This document shows, in pieces, positions 44,616 to 53,448 of a DNA stretch of 64,000 bases. The stretch is from DASYKS01 sp035995205 (GTDB lineage Bacteria; Acidobacteriota; Thermoanaerobaculia; Multivoradales; UBA5704), in the NCBI GenBank assembly GCA_035995205.1, contig DASYKS010000017.1, forward strand, positions 1 through 64,000, given 5' to 3'. A program made the position numbers and the translations under genes. Positions within the stretch are counted from its first letter, which is position 1. Each line of letters opens with the position of its first letter. The notes beneath the pieces are model-generated. The model saw only the letters and a program-made list of their open reading frames with translations, did no database searches and was not told where the DNA came from.

Positions 44616-45023
44616 GGCCTCTCCCTCTCGGGTCTCTATGGACCCATCTGTTTGGTTTCGTGAGAGAAGACGCCCGAGCCGCCGAAATATCCCACCCCTC
44701 TGAAGCACCCAGGAGCGCGGAGCACTGGCACTCATTTTGCTAAATCGCTGCCCAGCGTTTCGCCCATGCGCCGATTCGGCGCGCCGGTAACGGCTGCGGG
44801 CCATGGAGCGCCGAAGTGGTTGTCGGGTCGATGTAACCGTTTCCATGTTTCTGACGTAATACAAGTGGCAGGCGGGGTTCGGGTCGCTCTCACGAGCATC
44901 CTCGACTCCTAAGATTTCTCCCCCAGCTCCTCAGCAAGGTGCCTCCGAGACGGCGAAACACCCTCTCGATGGCGGGTTGCGCCCGAGCCTCGCCTGCCTC
45001 CTAACCGAAAGGATTCGAAGGTC
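44616..45023. other. Gene-free stretch between divergent genes
   Basis: Roughly 400 bases without a supported gene. Promoters for the secreted protein (minus) and the hypothetical protein at 45024 (plus) should lie here, but no strong -35/-10 pair, repeat or RNA gene was found by eye. Confidence 0.35.
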
Positions 45024-45695
45024 ATGTCGTTCTCTTTGCGCCTCCTGGTTCGAGGCTCGTGTCTCTTTGTGCCTTCTCCGCGGGGCGACGGTCTTTACGC
45101 CCTGCTCTGCCCTCGGGGAAGCAACGCCAATCCCCGCCTCCGTTTCGACTCGCGCGACCTCGCCGAGGCGGGCGGGAAGACCCCGCTCGGCTGGCGATCC
45201 GAGGGGGCCGCCCGGTCGAGCGTGCCGGCCGTCGGCTTCTGGTCGTTGGCAGGGGCCGATCTCTCGCTCGCCGCCCCGCCGGCCATTCAAGCCGCCCAAG
45301 CTCCGGCGGCGCTCGAAGCCGATCTCGAAGCCGATCTCGCCTCGATCGGGCTCGGCCTCCGCTGCCTTGCGCCGAGGCTCGGCGGGGCTGCGGCCCTCGC
45401 CGCCGCGGGGCTCGGCGCGCGCCTGCGCCTTCCCTGGGGAAGCCTGGGGGCCTGGTCGTCCAGCCGCTGGCAGCGGCTGCGGGCGGGACGTCTGTTTCGC
45501 GGCGACGCGGCCGGTGGGTGCGCGTTTCTGATTGCTGAGATCGAAGCCGACGCGCTCGACATCATCGACCTCGAAGGCAACCGGAATCTCCGTCTCGCTC
45601 CTCACGCCAACCGCAGGCTGGAGCTCGAAGTGGAGCCGTCGGAACCGGTGTTGGCCTTCGCTGCCGAGGCGCCGAAGCGGGTGAGTGTCGGCTGA
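45024..45695 (+). CDS. Hypothetical protein
   Basis: The 223-residue product starts MSFSLRLLVRGSCLFVPS and ends with a beta-rich, acidic segment (NRRLELEVEPSEPVLAF). AAGG lies at a fair distance before the ATG. The middle is Ala/Leu-rich. The opposite strand is also open over the same span, so coding on this strand rests on the start site and the natural-looking termini. No family is recognised. Confidence 0.5.
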   Translation: MSFSLRLLVRGSCLFVPSPRGDGLYALLCPRGSNANPRLRFDSRDLAEAGGKTPLGWRSEGAARSSVPAVGFWSLAGADLSLAAPPAIQAAQAPAALEADLEADLASIGLGLRCLAPRLGGAAALAAAGLGARLRLPWGSLGAWSSSRWQRLRAGRLFRGDAAGGCAFLIAEIEADALDIIDLEGNRNLRLAPHANRRLELEVEPSEPVLAFAAEAPKRVSVG

Positions 45696-45807
45696 TCGCA
45701 AGACGAAAGTGTGGCGCGACTTTTGCTCCTTGCTCGCGTAATCTGTGGTGGACTCTCGCCGCGCCCGGCGACGAATTCGGCCGACGCCGACAAGGAGGAA
45801 GAGAGGG

Positions 45808-46215
45808 ATGAGCTACCCCCTGGAGGAAATCGAGGGTATCGGCCCGGCTTATGCGGCCAAGCTCGAACCGTGCGGCATCAAGACGACCTCCGCCTTGCTC
45901 AAGCGGTGCGGGAACCCCAAGGGACGCGCGCGCATCGCGGCCGAGAGCGGCGTCTCCGAAGATCTGCTGCTCAAGTGGGCGAATCTCGCCGACCTGATGC
46001 GCGTGCGCGGAATCGGCAGGCAGTACGCCGAGCTATTGGAAGGGGCGGGGGTCGACACGGTCAAGGAGCTGAGGACCCGGAAGCCGAGCCATCTCGCCGT
46101 AAAGATGGCCGAGGTCAACGCGGTGAAGAAGCTCACCCGGCGCATCCCGATCCCGAGCATGATCGAGGAGTGGATCGAGGAGGCGGCGAAGCTCGCTCCG
46201 GCGATCACGTATTGA
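45808..46215 (+). CDS. DUF4332 helix-hairpin-helix protein
   Basis: The 135-residue protein has two helix-hairpin-helix units, IEGIGPAYAAKLEPCGI and VRGIGRQYAELLEGAGV, with helical linkers, the DUF4332 layout. Such repeats resemble DNA-binding hairpins of DNA polymerase and radA-type proteins, but the cellular role is unknown. AAGGAGG before ATG 45808 sets the start. Confidence 0.85.
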   Translation: MSYPLEEIEGIGPAYAAKLEPCGIKTTSALLKRCGNPKGRARIAAESGVSEDLLLKWANLADLMRVRGIGRQYAELLEGAGVDTVKELRTRKPSHLAVKMAEVNAVKKLTRRIPIPSMIEEWIEEAAKLAPAITY

Positions 46216-46271
46216 TCGGCGCGCTGGGGTCGGAGCGCTTGCGCGCATTGTAATTCTTACTCGCCATAGAG

Positions 46272-47489
46272 TCATTCTCGCCAATCGCCGAGCGGCAGGA
46301 TCTCGCACGGCGCGCCCGCCGGTTGGGGCGGCGCTCCGGCGCGAACCCGGATCAGGGCGGTGCCGAGCGCGAAAGCGGCCAGATCGTGCGAGCCGCGCGA
46401 GAGCCTCGGCGTCGCGCGGATCGCCCCGGCGGAAAACGCCACCTCCGCGGTCAGGAAGCGGTCGCGCCCTCCGGCTCCGGCCAATGGCGCCGCGAGCTCC
46501 GCCGCGAGCGCGCCGCGCCAGAAGCCGTCGGTCGACCCGAGCCAACGCCGGAGGGCCGGACGGACGAACAGCCAAAAGCATGCCATGACCGAGGCCGGGT
46601 TGCCGGGCAGGCCGAACACGATCCCCCGGTCGTGGACCGCGAAGACCATGGGTTGCCCCGGCTGGATCGCGACTCCGTCGAGCAAGATCCGGCAGCCCAG
46701 CCGCGCGAGGACGCCTTCGACCAAGTCGTGCTCGCCCATCGAAACTCCGCCGCACAAGAGGAGCACGTCGAAACCGAGCCCGCGCTCGATCCGCACCGAC
46801 AGTTCGTCCTCTCGATCCGGCGCGATCCCGAGAGATTCGGCGGTAAGTCCAAACGAGCGGCAAGCCGCGAGCAGGAAATCGGTGTGCGAATCGCGCAGCT
46901 GGCCGGGGGCCGGCTCGACTTCGGGCGGAACCACCTCGTCTCCGGTCGTGAGGATCGCGACCGTCGGCGGTCGGACCACCGGAACCTCGGAATACCCATG
47001 GGTGGCGAGCAGGGCGAGCGTTCCCGGACCGATCAGGGCGCCGGCGGCCAACAGAGGATCGCCCGCGTGCACGATCTCGCCGCGATGGCGGATGTGGTCT
47101 CCCGCGGCCGGCATGGCGGACAAGACGACAAGATCGCGTCCCCCGTCCGTCTGTTCGACCGGGATGACCCGGTCGGCGCCGGCCGGCAAGGGCGCGCCGG
47201 TCATGATCCGAACCGCGGAACCGGCGGGCAAAACGAACCCCGGCGGATCGCCCGCGCGAATCGCCCCGACCACCGGCCGCGGCTCGCCGTCGGCGACGAA
47301 ATCTCCCGACAGGGCGTAGCCGTCCATCGCCGAAACGTCCGCCGCGGGCACGTCGACCCGCGCCGCCAAATCCTGGGCGAGCGTCCGCCCCGCCGCCTGC
47401 CGGCGCGGCAGAGAGACGGATCGCGCCGGGCGGCTTTCCAGCTCATGGGCGATTCGAGCCCAGGCTTCCTCGGGGGCGATCATGGGCAT
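46272..47489 (-). CDS. moeA: Molybdopterin molybdenumtransferase MoeA
   Basis: The 405-residue enzyme inserts molybdate into adenylated molybdopterin. Motifs include VSAMDGYAL, AGSAVRIMTGAPLPAGAD, ILTTGDEVVPPE, GGVSMGEHDLV, and FGLPGNPASVM. ATG 47489 or 47483 starts the protein; the frame beyond runs into the divergent gene at 47540. No other molybdenum cofactor genes are adjacent. It may serve the sulfite-oxidase-family enzyme at 5.1-5.8 kb. Confidence 0.94.
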   Translation of the reverse strand: MPMIAPEEAWARIAHELESRPARSVSLPRRQAAGRTLAQDLAARVDVPAADVSAMDGYALSGDFVADGEPRPVVGAIRAGDPPGFVLPAGSAVRIMTGAPLPAGADRVIPVEQTDGGRDLVVLSAMPAAGDHIRHRGEIVHAGDPLLAAGALIGPGTLALLATHGYSEVPVVRPPTVAILTTGDEVVPPEVEPAPGQLRDSHTDFLLAACRSFGLTAESLGIAPDREDELSVRIERGLGFDVLLLCGGVSMGEHDLVEGVLARLGCRILLDGVAIQPGQPMVFAVHDRGIVFGLPGNPASVMACFWLFVRPALRRWLGSTDGFWRGALAAELAAPLAGAGGRDRFLTAEVAFSAGAIRATPRLSRGSHDLAAFALGTALIRVRAGAPPQPAGAPCEILPLGDWRE

Positions 47490-47539
47490 GTCACCAATGG
47501 TATCCTTCGCGCGATCCGAAAAGAGAACCGGGGCAGGCA

Positions 47540-48391
47540 ATGATGCAGTCGCAATCGGAGGAAGACCTCCCCAGCCACGACGAGGAGGCTTCGTTTCAAT
47601 ATCGCGGGAGCCTCTCCGAGGTGGCCTTCCCGGAGATCCTGTACACGATCGACCGCTTTCAGGTGCCGGGGGTGATGGAGGCCTCGCGCCAAGAGTCGAT
47701 CAAGAGGGTCTTCGTGCGCGAAGGCAATGTCGTTTCGGCCAGCTCGTCCGAGATCGAAGACAGCCTCGGCCATCATCTGGAGCGCAGCGGTCTGATCTCG
47801 GCGCAGGCGTTCGCCGAAGCGATGGTCGAGCGCCGGCAGACCCACAAGCGCCTCGGGGTTCTACTCATCGAGCGCGGCCTGCTCACCCCCGCGCAGGTCT
47901 ACCAGGCGATCCGCCAGCAGATCGAGGGAATCGTCTGGAGCCTGTTCGATTGGCCGGACGGCGAGATCCGGTTCAAGATCGGCGGCTTCCGGACCCCCGA
48001 CGCGATCCGCATCCAGCTGCCGATGCGCCAGGTGATCCTGCGCGGCATCGAGCGGTCCCAGAGCGCCAAGACCCTGGTCGCCCGGCTGGGACGCAAAGAG
48101 ACGGTCTTCGAAGCCTGTTACCGCACCGAAGATCTGATCGAAACCGCGCTCGACGTCGACGAGATGCGCCTGCTCGGTCTGGTCGACGGCCGCCGCAGTC
48201 TGTTCGAGATTTGCACCCAGGGACCGCGGGGGGTGGCGGAAAACGGCAAGCTGCTCTACGCTTTTCACGCGCTGCAGTTGATCCGTCGGTGCGAGGTGCC
48301 CGCGGCGCCTCTTGCGGAGCCCCCTCTCGACGAGACCTCGGGGGCGATTCGCATTCGATTCAAGACGGTCACCCCCAAACCCGGTTCCTGA
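47540..48391 (+). CDS. DUF4388 (PATAN-like) protein
   Basis: The 283-residue protein has the DUF4388 pattern near the start (FQYRGSLSEVAFPEILYTIDRFQVPGVMEAS, then KRVFVREGNVVSASS). A helical middle with RLGVLLIERGLLTPAQVYQAIRQQ and a repeat-like C-terminal region follow. DUF4388 domains occur in response regulators and gliding/motility signalling, but this protein has no receiver domain. Divergent from moeA by 50 bp. Confidence 0.82.
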   Translation: MMQSQSEEDLPSHDEEASFQYRGSLSEVAFPEILYTIDRFQVPGVMEASRQESIKRVFVREGNVVSASSSEIEDSLGHHLERSGLISAQAFAEAMVERRQTHKRLGVLLIERGLLTPAQVYQAIRQQIEGIVWSLFDWPDGEIRFKIGGFRTPDAIRIQLPMRQVILRGIERSQSAKTLVARLGRKETVFEACYRTEDLIETALDVDEMRLLGLVDGRRSLFEICTQGPRGVAENGKLLYAFHALQLIRRCEVPAAPLAEPPLDETSGAIRIRFKTVTPKPGS

Positions 48392-48444
48392 AGCGCCGCC
48401 TGTCCAAGTCCGAACACCCGGGTTCCGCGAGGAGTCGCTCCCAG

Positions 48445-48789
48445 ATGCCGATCTACGAATACCAATGCCTACAGTGCGGCACGCGCACCGAACACCTGCA
48501 AAAGTTTTCCGACCCCCCTTTGCCCGCCTGCCCGAAATGCGGCGGCGAGGTGAAGAAGCTGATCTCCTCTCCGGCGTTTCAGTTCAAAGGGAGCGGCTTT
48601 TACGCCACGGATTACGCCGGCAAGAGCGGCGCCAAGACCGATTCGTCGCCCGCGGCCGAGACGAAGTCGGACGGCGCCAAGAGCGAGGGAGGTACCTCGA
48701 GCTCGGCGGAGACCAAATCGGAATCCAAGGCGGAATCCAAGACCGAAGCCAAACCGGAAAAGAAGGAGACGGCGGCAAAAGGGGATTGA
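48445..48789 (+). CDS. FmdB-type zinc ribbon protein
   Basis: The 114-residue protein starts with the FmdB zinc ribbon: MPIYEYQCLQCGTRTEHLQKF and later PACPKCGGEVKKLISSP, with two CxxC pairs. An acidic, Ser/Lys/Glu-rich disordered tail follows (many KSE/TKSES repeats). FmdB ribbons are thought to be regulatory, but their target is unknown. It lies about 50 bp after the DUF4388 gene on the same strand. Confidence 0.9.
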   Translation: MPIYEYQCLQCGTRTEHLQKFSDPPLPACPKCGGEVKKLISSPAFQFKGSGFYATDYAGKSGAKTDSSPAAETKSDGAKSEGGTSSSAETKSESKAESKTEAKPEKKETAAKGD

Positions 48790-49026
48790 GGCCAGGGAGA
48801 AGAGGTGGTTCGGCGAGGGAGTCAAACGACCACCACCTGGAGATGATCCGGAGGCTACCCGGAAAGGTGTCCTCTTACGCGCAGATAGAAGAGAGAGTAT
48901 ATTTCCAAGTTGGACGGCACGAAGTCCGCAGGGAGCGGCGCGCGGGTGTGTTTCAGGAGTCGATCCAGCCAACCGTGCCCCGTTTCTCACATTTGCTCGG
49001 ACCCGTGTGTAGGCCCTGGAGGTTCC

Positions 49027-50553
49027 ATGAAGCGTAGCGCCGTCGCAGCCTTCTTGCTCTCCGTCCTTCTGTCGAGCGCGGTCGCCCGCGCGACCACCTA
49101 CCAGATGATGTCAGATGCCAATCTGGCCGACGCCGCGTCGGCGATCGCCCAGGTGCGGGTGATCGCGGTCGAGGCTTCGCCGGTCGCCGGGATGCCGAGC
49201 ACGGACTATCTGGTCGAGATCGAGAAGCTGGTCAAGGGCTTCGTCCCCGGCAGCACGCTGGTCGTCCGGGTCCCCGGCGGAATGGGCGCCAACGGCTTGG
49301 GGCTCAAGATCTGGGGTGCTCCGGTCTTCCGCTCCGGCGAGCGGGCGCTGCTCTTCCTCGACCCGCACGCCGAGGACGGTACCTATCGCGTGGTGCAGCT
49401 GATGCTCGGTGCGTTCCACGTCGTGGACAAGGGCGGCCGGCGGTTCGCGATTCGCGACCTGTCGGAAGCGCGGGAGCTGGTCGCGACCCCCGGCGGCTCG
49501 AAGCTGATCGCCGGCTCCGATCGCGAGCGTGAGCTCGGCGGGTTCACGCGCTGGTTGGAGGATCGCGCGGCCGGCCAGCAACGCTCCGCCGACTACCTCG
49601 CCGCCGTGCCGGGCTCGGGGGCGCGCGAAGGCGATTTCACCTTGCTGCTGCCGGAAGACGGCATCCCCATCCGCTGGTTCCGCTTCGACACCGGCCTTTC
49701 GGTCCGCTGGCGAATCCACCAGGGAGCTCAAGCGGGCATTCCGCTCGGCCTCGCCATCGACGCCTTCCGCATCGCGTCGAGCGCCTGGAACGACGATTCC
49801 TCCTCGAACATCAACTACGTCTACGACGGAACGACGTCCGCCACCAGCGGCCTCGGGCGGTCGGACGACACCAATGCCATCCTGTTCAACGATCCGAACC
49901 ATCAGGTCTCGGGGAGCTTCGACTGCGCTATCGGCGGGGTGATTGCATCGGGCGGTCCGTTCTTCTTCAACTCGACCCGCGAGTACAACGGCGTCCGCTA
50001 CCACGAGGCGGTCGAGGCCGACATCGTGACCAACGACGGCACCGACTGTTTCTTTTCGGGCGATGCGAAGAGGGTCGAGGAGATCTTCGGCCACGAGCTG
50101 GGCCATACCCTCGGCCTGGGCCATTCCCACGAGCGCCAGGCGTTGATGTTCGCCAGCGCGCACGCGGACGGCCGGGGAGCGAGCCTGAATCAGGACGACC
50201 GGGAAGGGATCGCGGTGCTCTACGGCGACGGCTCGACTCCGCCGCCCCCGCCGCCGCCGCCCCCTCCAGGGCTCAAGGCGCCGAGCCTCCTGAAGACGCA
50301 GATCCTCTCTTCGACGAAGGTCAAGCTGACCTGGAAGGACAATTCGACGGTCGAGGAGCAGGTCTTGGTCGAGAGGAAGAAGATCGGCGGCAGCTGGCGC
50401 CAGGTGCTCGTGTTGCCCGCCAACGCGATTACCGCGACGGTGACCGGTCTCACCCCCGGTAAGCCGTTCGCCTTCCGGGTGCGGGTGAAGAAGGGGACCG
50501 CGTTCTCGCCCTACAGCGAGACCGCGCGTACCGCCAACCTGCCCACGCATTGA
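49027..50553 (+). CDS. Secreted zincin metalloprotease (matrixin-like) with C-terminal FN3 domain
   Basis: The 508-residue precursor has a signal peptide (MKRSAVAAFLLSVLLSSAVARA), an N-terminal beta domain, and a metzincin active site HELGHTLGLGHSH (about residues 356-368) with a following LMFASAH Met-turn. A Pro-rich linker of nine Pro and one fibronectin type III domain (KVKLTWKDNSTVEEQVLVER) complete it. It likely cleaves proteins outside the cell. GGAGG before ATG 49027 sets the start. Confidence 0.9.
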   Translation: MKRSAVAAFLLSVLLSSAVARATTYQMMSDANLADAASAIAQVRVIAVEASPVAGMPSTDYLVEIEKLVKGFVPGSTLVVRVPGGMGANGLGLKIWGAPVFRSGERALLFLDPHAEDGTYRVVQLMLGAFHVVDKGGRRFAIRDLSEARELVATPGGSKLIAGSDRERELGGFTRWLEDRAAGQQRSADYLAAVPGSGAREGDFTLLLPEDGIPIRWFRFDTGLSVRWRIHQGAQAGIPLGLAIDAFRIASSAWNDDSSSNINYVYDGTTSATSGLGRSDDTNAILFNDPNHQVSGSFDCAIGGVIASGGPFFFNSTREYNGVRYHEAVEADIVTNDGTDCFFSGDAKRVEEIFGHELGHTLGLGHSHERQALMFASAHADGRGASLNQDDREGIAVLYGDGSTPPPPPPPPPPGLKAPSLLKTQILSSTKVKLTWKDNSTVEEQVLVERKKIGGSWRQVLVLPANAITATVTGLTPGKPFAFRVRVKKGTAFSPYSETARTANLPTH

Positions 50554-50603
50554 GCGGCGGCCCAACGAACCCTCTAACCCGCGATGCGGGCTAGACTTGC
50601 GGG

Positions 50604-52562
50604 ATGGCTTCAGAAGCGCAGGGTTCCTCCCGTCCGGTGTGGCTCGTGGGCGCCGGATTCGCGATCTTCGCGGCGATCTTCGCCTCCTGGACCGCGAGCT
50701 CGTCCGGTTTCGACGACTTCTATATCACCTACGTTTACGCCCGCTCCTTCGCGACCGGTCACGGACTGACCTGGCCCGGCTCGACGGGGCTGGGCACCTC
50801 GTCGCCGTTCCTGGCCGTGGTTCTCGGTTCGCTCTCCGCGGCGACCGGCATCGATCTACCCCAAGTCGCCAACGGGCTCGGCTGGTTCGCGATCGCCGCC
50901 ACCGCGACCGGCCTGTTCGCCCTTGGACGCCGCGAGGGGTGGCCGCGGGCGGGGCTATGCGCCGGGCTGCTCTGGCTGCTCGCGATCCCGGCCCACAATC
51001 TGATCGGCAACGAGTATCTGCCGGCGATCGCGGCGGTCGTCTGGGCGATGCACGAACGGTCCCGCGGGCGTCTCATCACAGCCGGCGTCCTGCTTGCCGT
51101 GGCGGCGATGTTTCGCGCCGAAACCGGGCTCGCCGCCCTGATCCTCGCGGCGTTGGAGCTTCGGCGCGACGACCTGCGGGGAAGCGTGCGCCGGATCGCG
51201 CGCATGGCTCTGCCGGCCGCGGCCCTCGCCGCCGCCTGGTTGGTCGCCCTCTTTTTCCTCGCCGGAACCGTAATCCCGCGCACCCTGGGCGCCAAGCAGG
51301 CCCAGGTCGAAAGCCGGATCGGGATCTGGTCGGCGACGCAGGGGCTCGAATCGGCGATCCGCGGCAGCTCCGACGTCTTTCCGTCCACCCGCCAAGCGCT
51401 CTGGCTGCCGCTCGCCCTGGCCGGCGCCGCCGCTGTTCTCTCGCGCCGCTCGCCGCGCCCGGTCACCGCCCTCGCCCTCCTCGCCTGGGGAGCGCTGCAC
51501 CTAGGTCTGGTCGCCGCCCTGGGCATCTCGTTCCAGCACTGGTACGTCGGGCCTTTCCGCTTCGCGCTCCTCCTCCTGCCTGCCCTCGCGATCGAATCGC
51601 CGCCCTGGCCGCGCCCGGCCCTCCGGACGGCTTGGAGCCTGGTCGCCGCCGCGCTGTTCGTCGCGGTGCTTTTCGACTTCCGCGGCGAGGTCCAGATGCT
51701 TCACGAAGCGCGGCCCGACGGGCGCCGCGCGGCCTACGGCCAGGTGGCGCAGCTGGCAGGCCTCTACCCGCCGGGGACGCGACTCGCGGCCTGGGAGGTC
51801 GGTTTTCTCGGCTGGGCGAGCCCGCGCCCCGTCGTCGATCTCTTGGGATTGGTGAGCGAGCGGGCGACCCTGGCGAACATTCGCCGCGGGGATCTACGCG
51901 CGAACCTCGATCTCCTGCAGGGCGATCTCTTGATGACCACGCTCGGATCGCCCGAGATGCTGCGCTCGACTTTCGGGGAGAGCCACCGCTTTCTCGCCGA
52001 CTATCGGCTCGACCATCTACAGCTTCGGCCGGCGCCCGCGCTCACGGTCTACCGCCGCGCGGATCTGCCGGGCCACGGCGAGGTGGAAATCGACCTGCTC
52101 GGCGAGTTGCCGCCGTCGGCGCGGATCGGGCCGAGGAAATCCGCGGACTTCGCGCTCTTGTCCCTGGAGCTGCTGCCGGGCGAGCGGGTCGAGATCGCCC
52201 TCGCGCCCGGGCCGACCCGTTCGCTGCGCTTCGCCGCTTCCACCCCGCGCGGGCGTGCGCGCTTGATTACAGCGGTCACGGTCGGCGCCGACTACCGGAA
52301 ACACCCTCGAAGATTGCGCGACGACCACTGGGAGATCGTCGAGGCGCTCCTCCCGCCGGCGCCCGCGGGCGGGGTGATCTCCTTCCTCTGCGCCCCGGAA
52401 AGCCGGAAGCCCTGCTGGGTCGGCCAGCCGTTCGTCGCCCGGGCGTTCGAGCCGCCGCCCGACCGCAAACGTCGCCCGGGTCGCTCCGGCCGCCCCGGCG
52501 CCCCTGGAGGACACCGCCCGGCTTCGCAACCGAATCGGCCCGCCGTGGCCGATGCGCCGTAG
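50604..52562 (+). CDS. Polytopic membrane protein, GT-C glycosyltransferase-like
   Basis: The 652-residue protein has about ten transmembrane helices in its first 350 residues and a soluble C-terminal domain. The stretch SGFDDFYITYVYARSFATGHGL matches the acidic first-loop motif (DD) of GT-C enzymes that use polyprenyl-linked sugars, and GNEYLPAIAAVVWAM fits the same group. It probably transfers a sugar to an envelope acceptor. The tail is Pro/Arg-rich and may be disordered. Confidence 0.8.
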   Translation: MASEAQGSSRPVWLVGAGFAIFAAIFASWTASSSGFDDFYITYVYARSFATGHGLTWPGSTGLGTSSPFLAVVLGSLSAATGIDLPQVANGLGWFAIAATATGLFALGRREGWPRAGLCAGLLWLLAIPAHNLIGNEYLPAIAAVVWAMHERSRGRLITAGVLLAVAAMFRAETGLAALILAALELRRDDLRGSVRRIARMALPAAALAAAWLVALFFLAGTVIPRTLGAKQAQVESRIGIWSATQGLESAIRGSSDVFPSTRQALWLPLALAGAAAVLSRRSPRPVTALALLAWGALHLGLVAALGISFQHWYVGPFRFALLLLPALAIESPPWPRPALRTAWSLVAAALFVAVLFDFRGEVQMLHEARPDGRRAAYGQVAQLAGLYPPGTRLAAWEVGFLGWASPRPVVDLLGLVSERATLANIRRGDLRANLDLLQGDLLMTTLGSPEMLRSTFGESHRFLADYRLDHLQLRPAPALTVYRRADLPGHGEVEIDLLGELPPSARIGPRKSADFALLSLELLPGERVEIALAPGPTRSLRFAASTPRGRARLITAVTVGADYRKHPRRLRDDHWEIVEALLPPAPAGGVISFLCAPESRKPCWVGQPFVARAFEPPPDRKRRPGRSGRPGAPGGHRPASQPNRPAVADAP

Positions 52563-52572
52563 AATCGACCCG

Positions 52573-53448
52573 ATGGCCGTTGCCCGGATCGAAGAAGTTC
52601 TCGCCGAGGCCGAGCGCTCGCTCAAGGGCTGGGGCCGGCTTGCGCTCTGCCAGATCGTGCGCGCCGAGGGCTCGACGCCCGGCAAGATCGGCTGGAAGCT
52701 GATCGTCCGCCCGGACGGTACCTCGGCCGGCAATCTCGGCGGCGGCGCGTTCGAGGGCCTGGTGCGTTCGGACGCGGCGGCCAAGCTCGCGAGCGGCTCG
52801 GACTCCGAAATCAAGCGCTACTACTTCACCGAAGAGGCGGTCAAAGGCGAGCCGACCGGCATGGTTTGCGGCGGCATGGCGGAGGTTTTTCTCGAGGTGC
52901 TCCACGCGGCTCCCCTGCTGGTGATCTGCGGCGGCGGCCCGGTCGGCCAGGCGCTGGCCCGCGCCGCGGTGCTCGCCGGATTCGATCTCCTGGTGACCGA
53001 CGACCGAGAAGAGTTTCGCCGCCCCGAGCTGTTTCCGGCCGGCAGCGAAATTGCTTCGGTCGATCGCGACTACGCGGGGGATTTCCTCGCTCCGTTTTCC
53101 CGGAGGGATCTGTTCGTGGCGATCGTCTCCCGATGTTGGGAAACCGACACCGCGGCCTTGGCTGCCGTGCTGCGCGCCGCGCCGCCCCACCTGCGCTATC
53201 TCGGGCTGATGGGCAGCCGGAGAAAGATCCAGCGCGTGCGGGCCGAGGTGGCGGCGCGCGGGCACGATCTCTCCCGGGTTGCCCTGCGGGCGCCGATCGG
53301 TCTGCCGATCGGCGGCGACTCGCCGGGCGAGATCGCGATCTCGATCCTCGCGGAGATGATCCGCGACCGCTACGACTCTCCGGACTCCACCCCGGCCACC
53401 GGTACCACCCAGCGGCGCGAGGCCGTCGAACAGGAATGCCTGACGTGA
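52573..53448 (+). CDS. XdhC/CoxI-family protein
   Basis: The 291-residue protein has the N-terminal XdhC/CoxI domain (RAEGSTPGKIGWKLIVR, GTSAGNLGGGAFEG) and the C-terminal Rossmann domain (LLVICGGGPVGQALARAAV, GLMGSRRK). XdhC proteins bind molybdenum cofactor, help sulfurate it and insert it into xanthine dehydrogenase-like enzymes. No such hydroxylase is in this window, so the gene is orphaned here. ATG 52573 avoids overlap with the upstream gene; the frame begins at 52552. Confidence 0.88.
   Translation: MAVARIEEVLAEAERSLKGWGRLALCQIVRAEGSTPGKIGWKLIVRPDGTSAGNLGGGAFEGLVRSDAAAKLASGSDSEIKRYYFTEEAVKGEPTGMVCGGMAEVFLEVLHAAPLLVICGGGPVGQALARAAVLAGFDLLVTDDREEFRRPELFPAGSEIASVDRDYAGDFLAPFSRRDLFVAIVSRCWETDTAALAAVLRAAPPHLRYLGLMGSRRKIQRVRAEVAARGHDLSRVALRAPIGLPIGGDSPGEIAISILAEMIRDRYDSPDSTPATGTTQRREAVEQECLT

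Noticed and set aside
44931..45701. 256-codon minus-strand frame opposite the hypothetical gene at 45024
   Set aside because: Arg/Glu/Ala/Pro-rich with no domain; the plus-strand frame has better termini and start.
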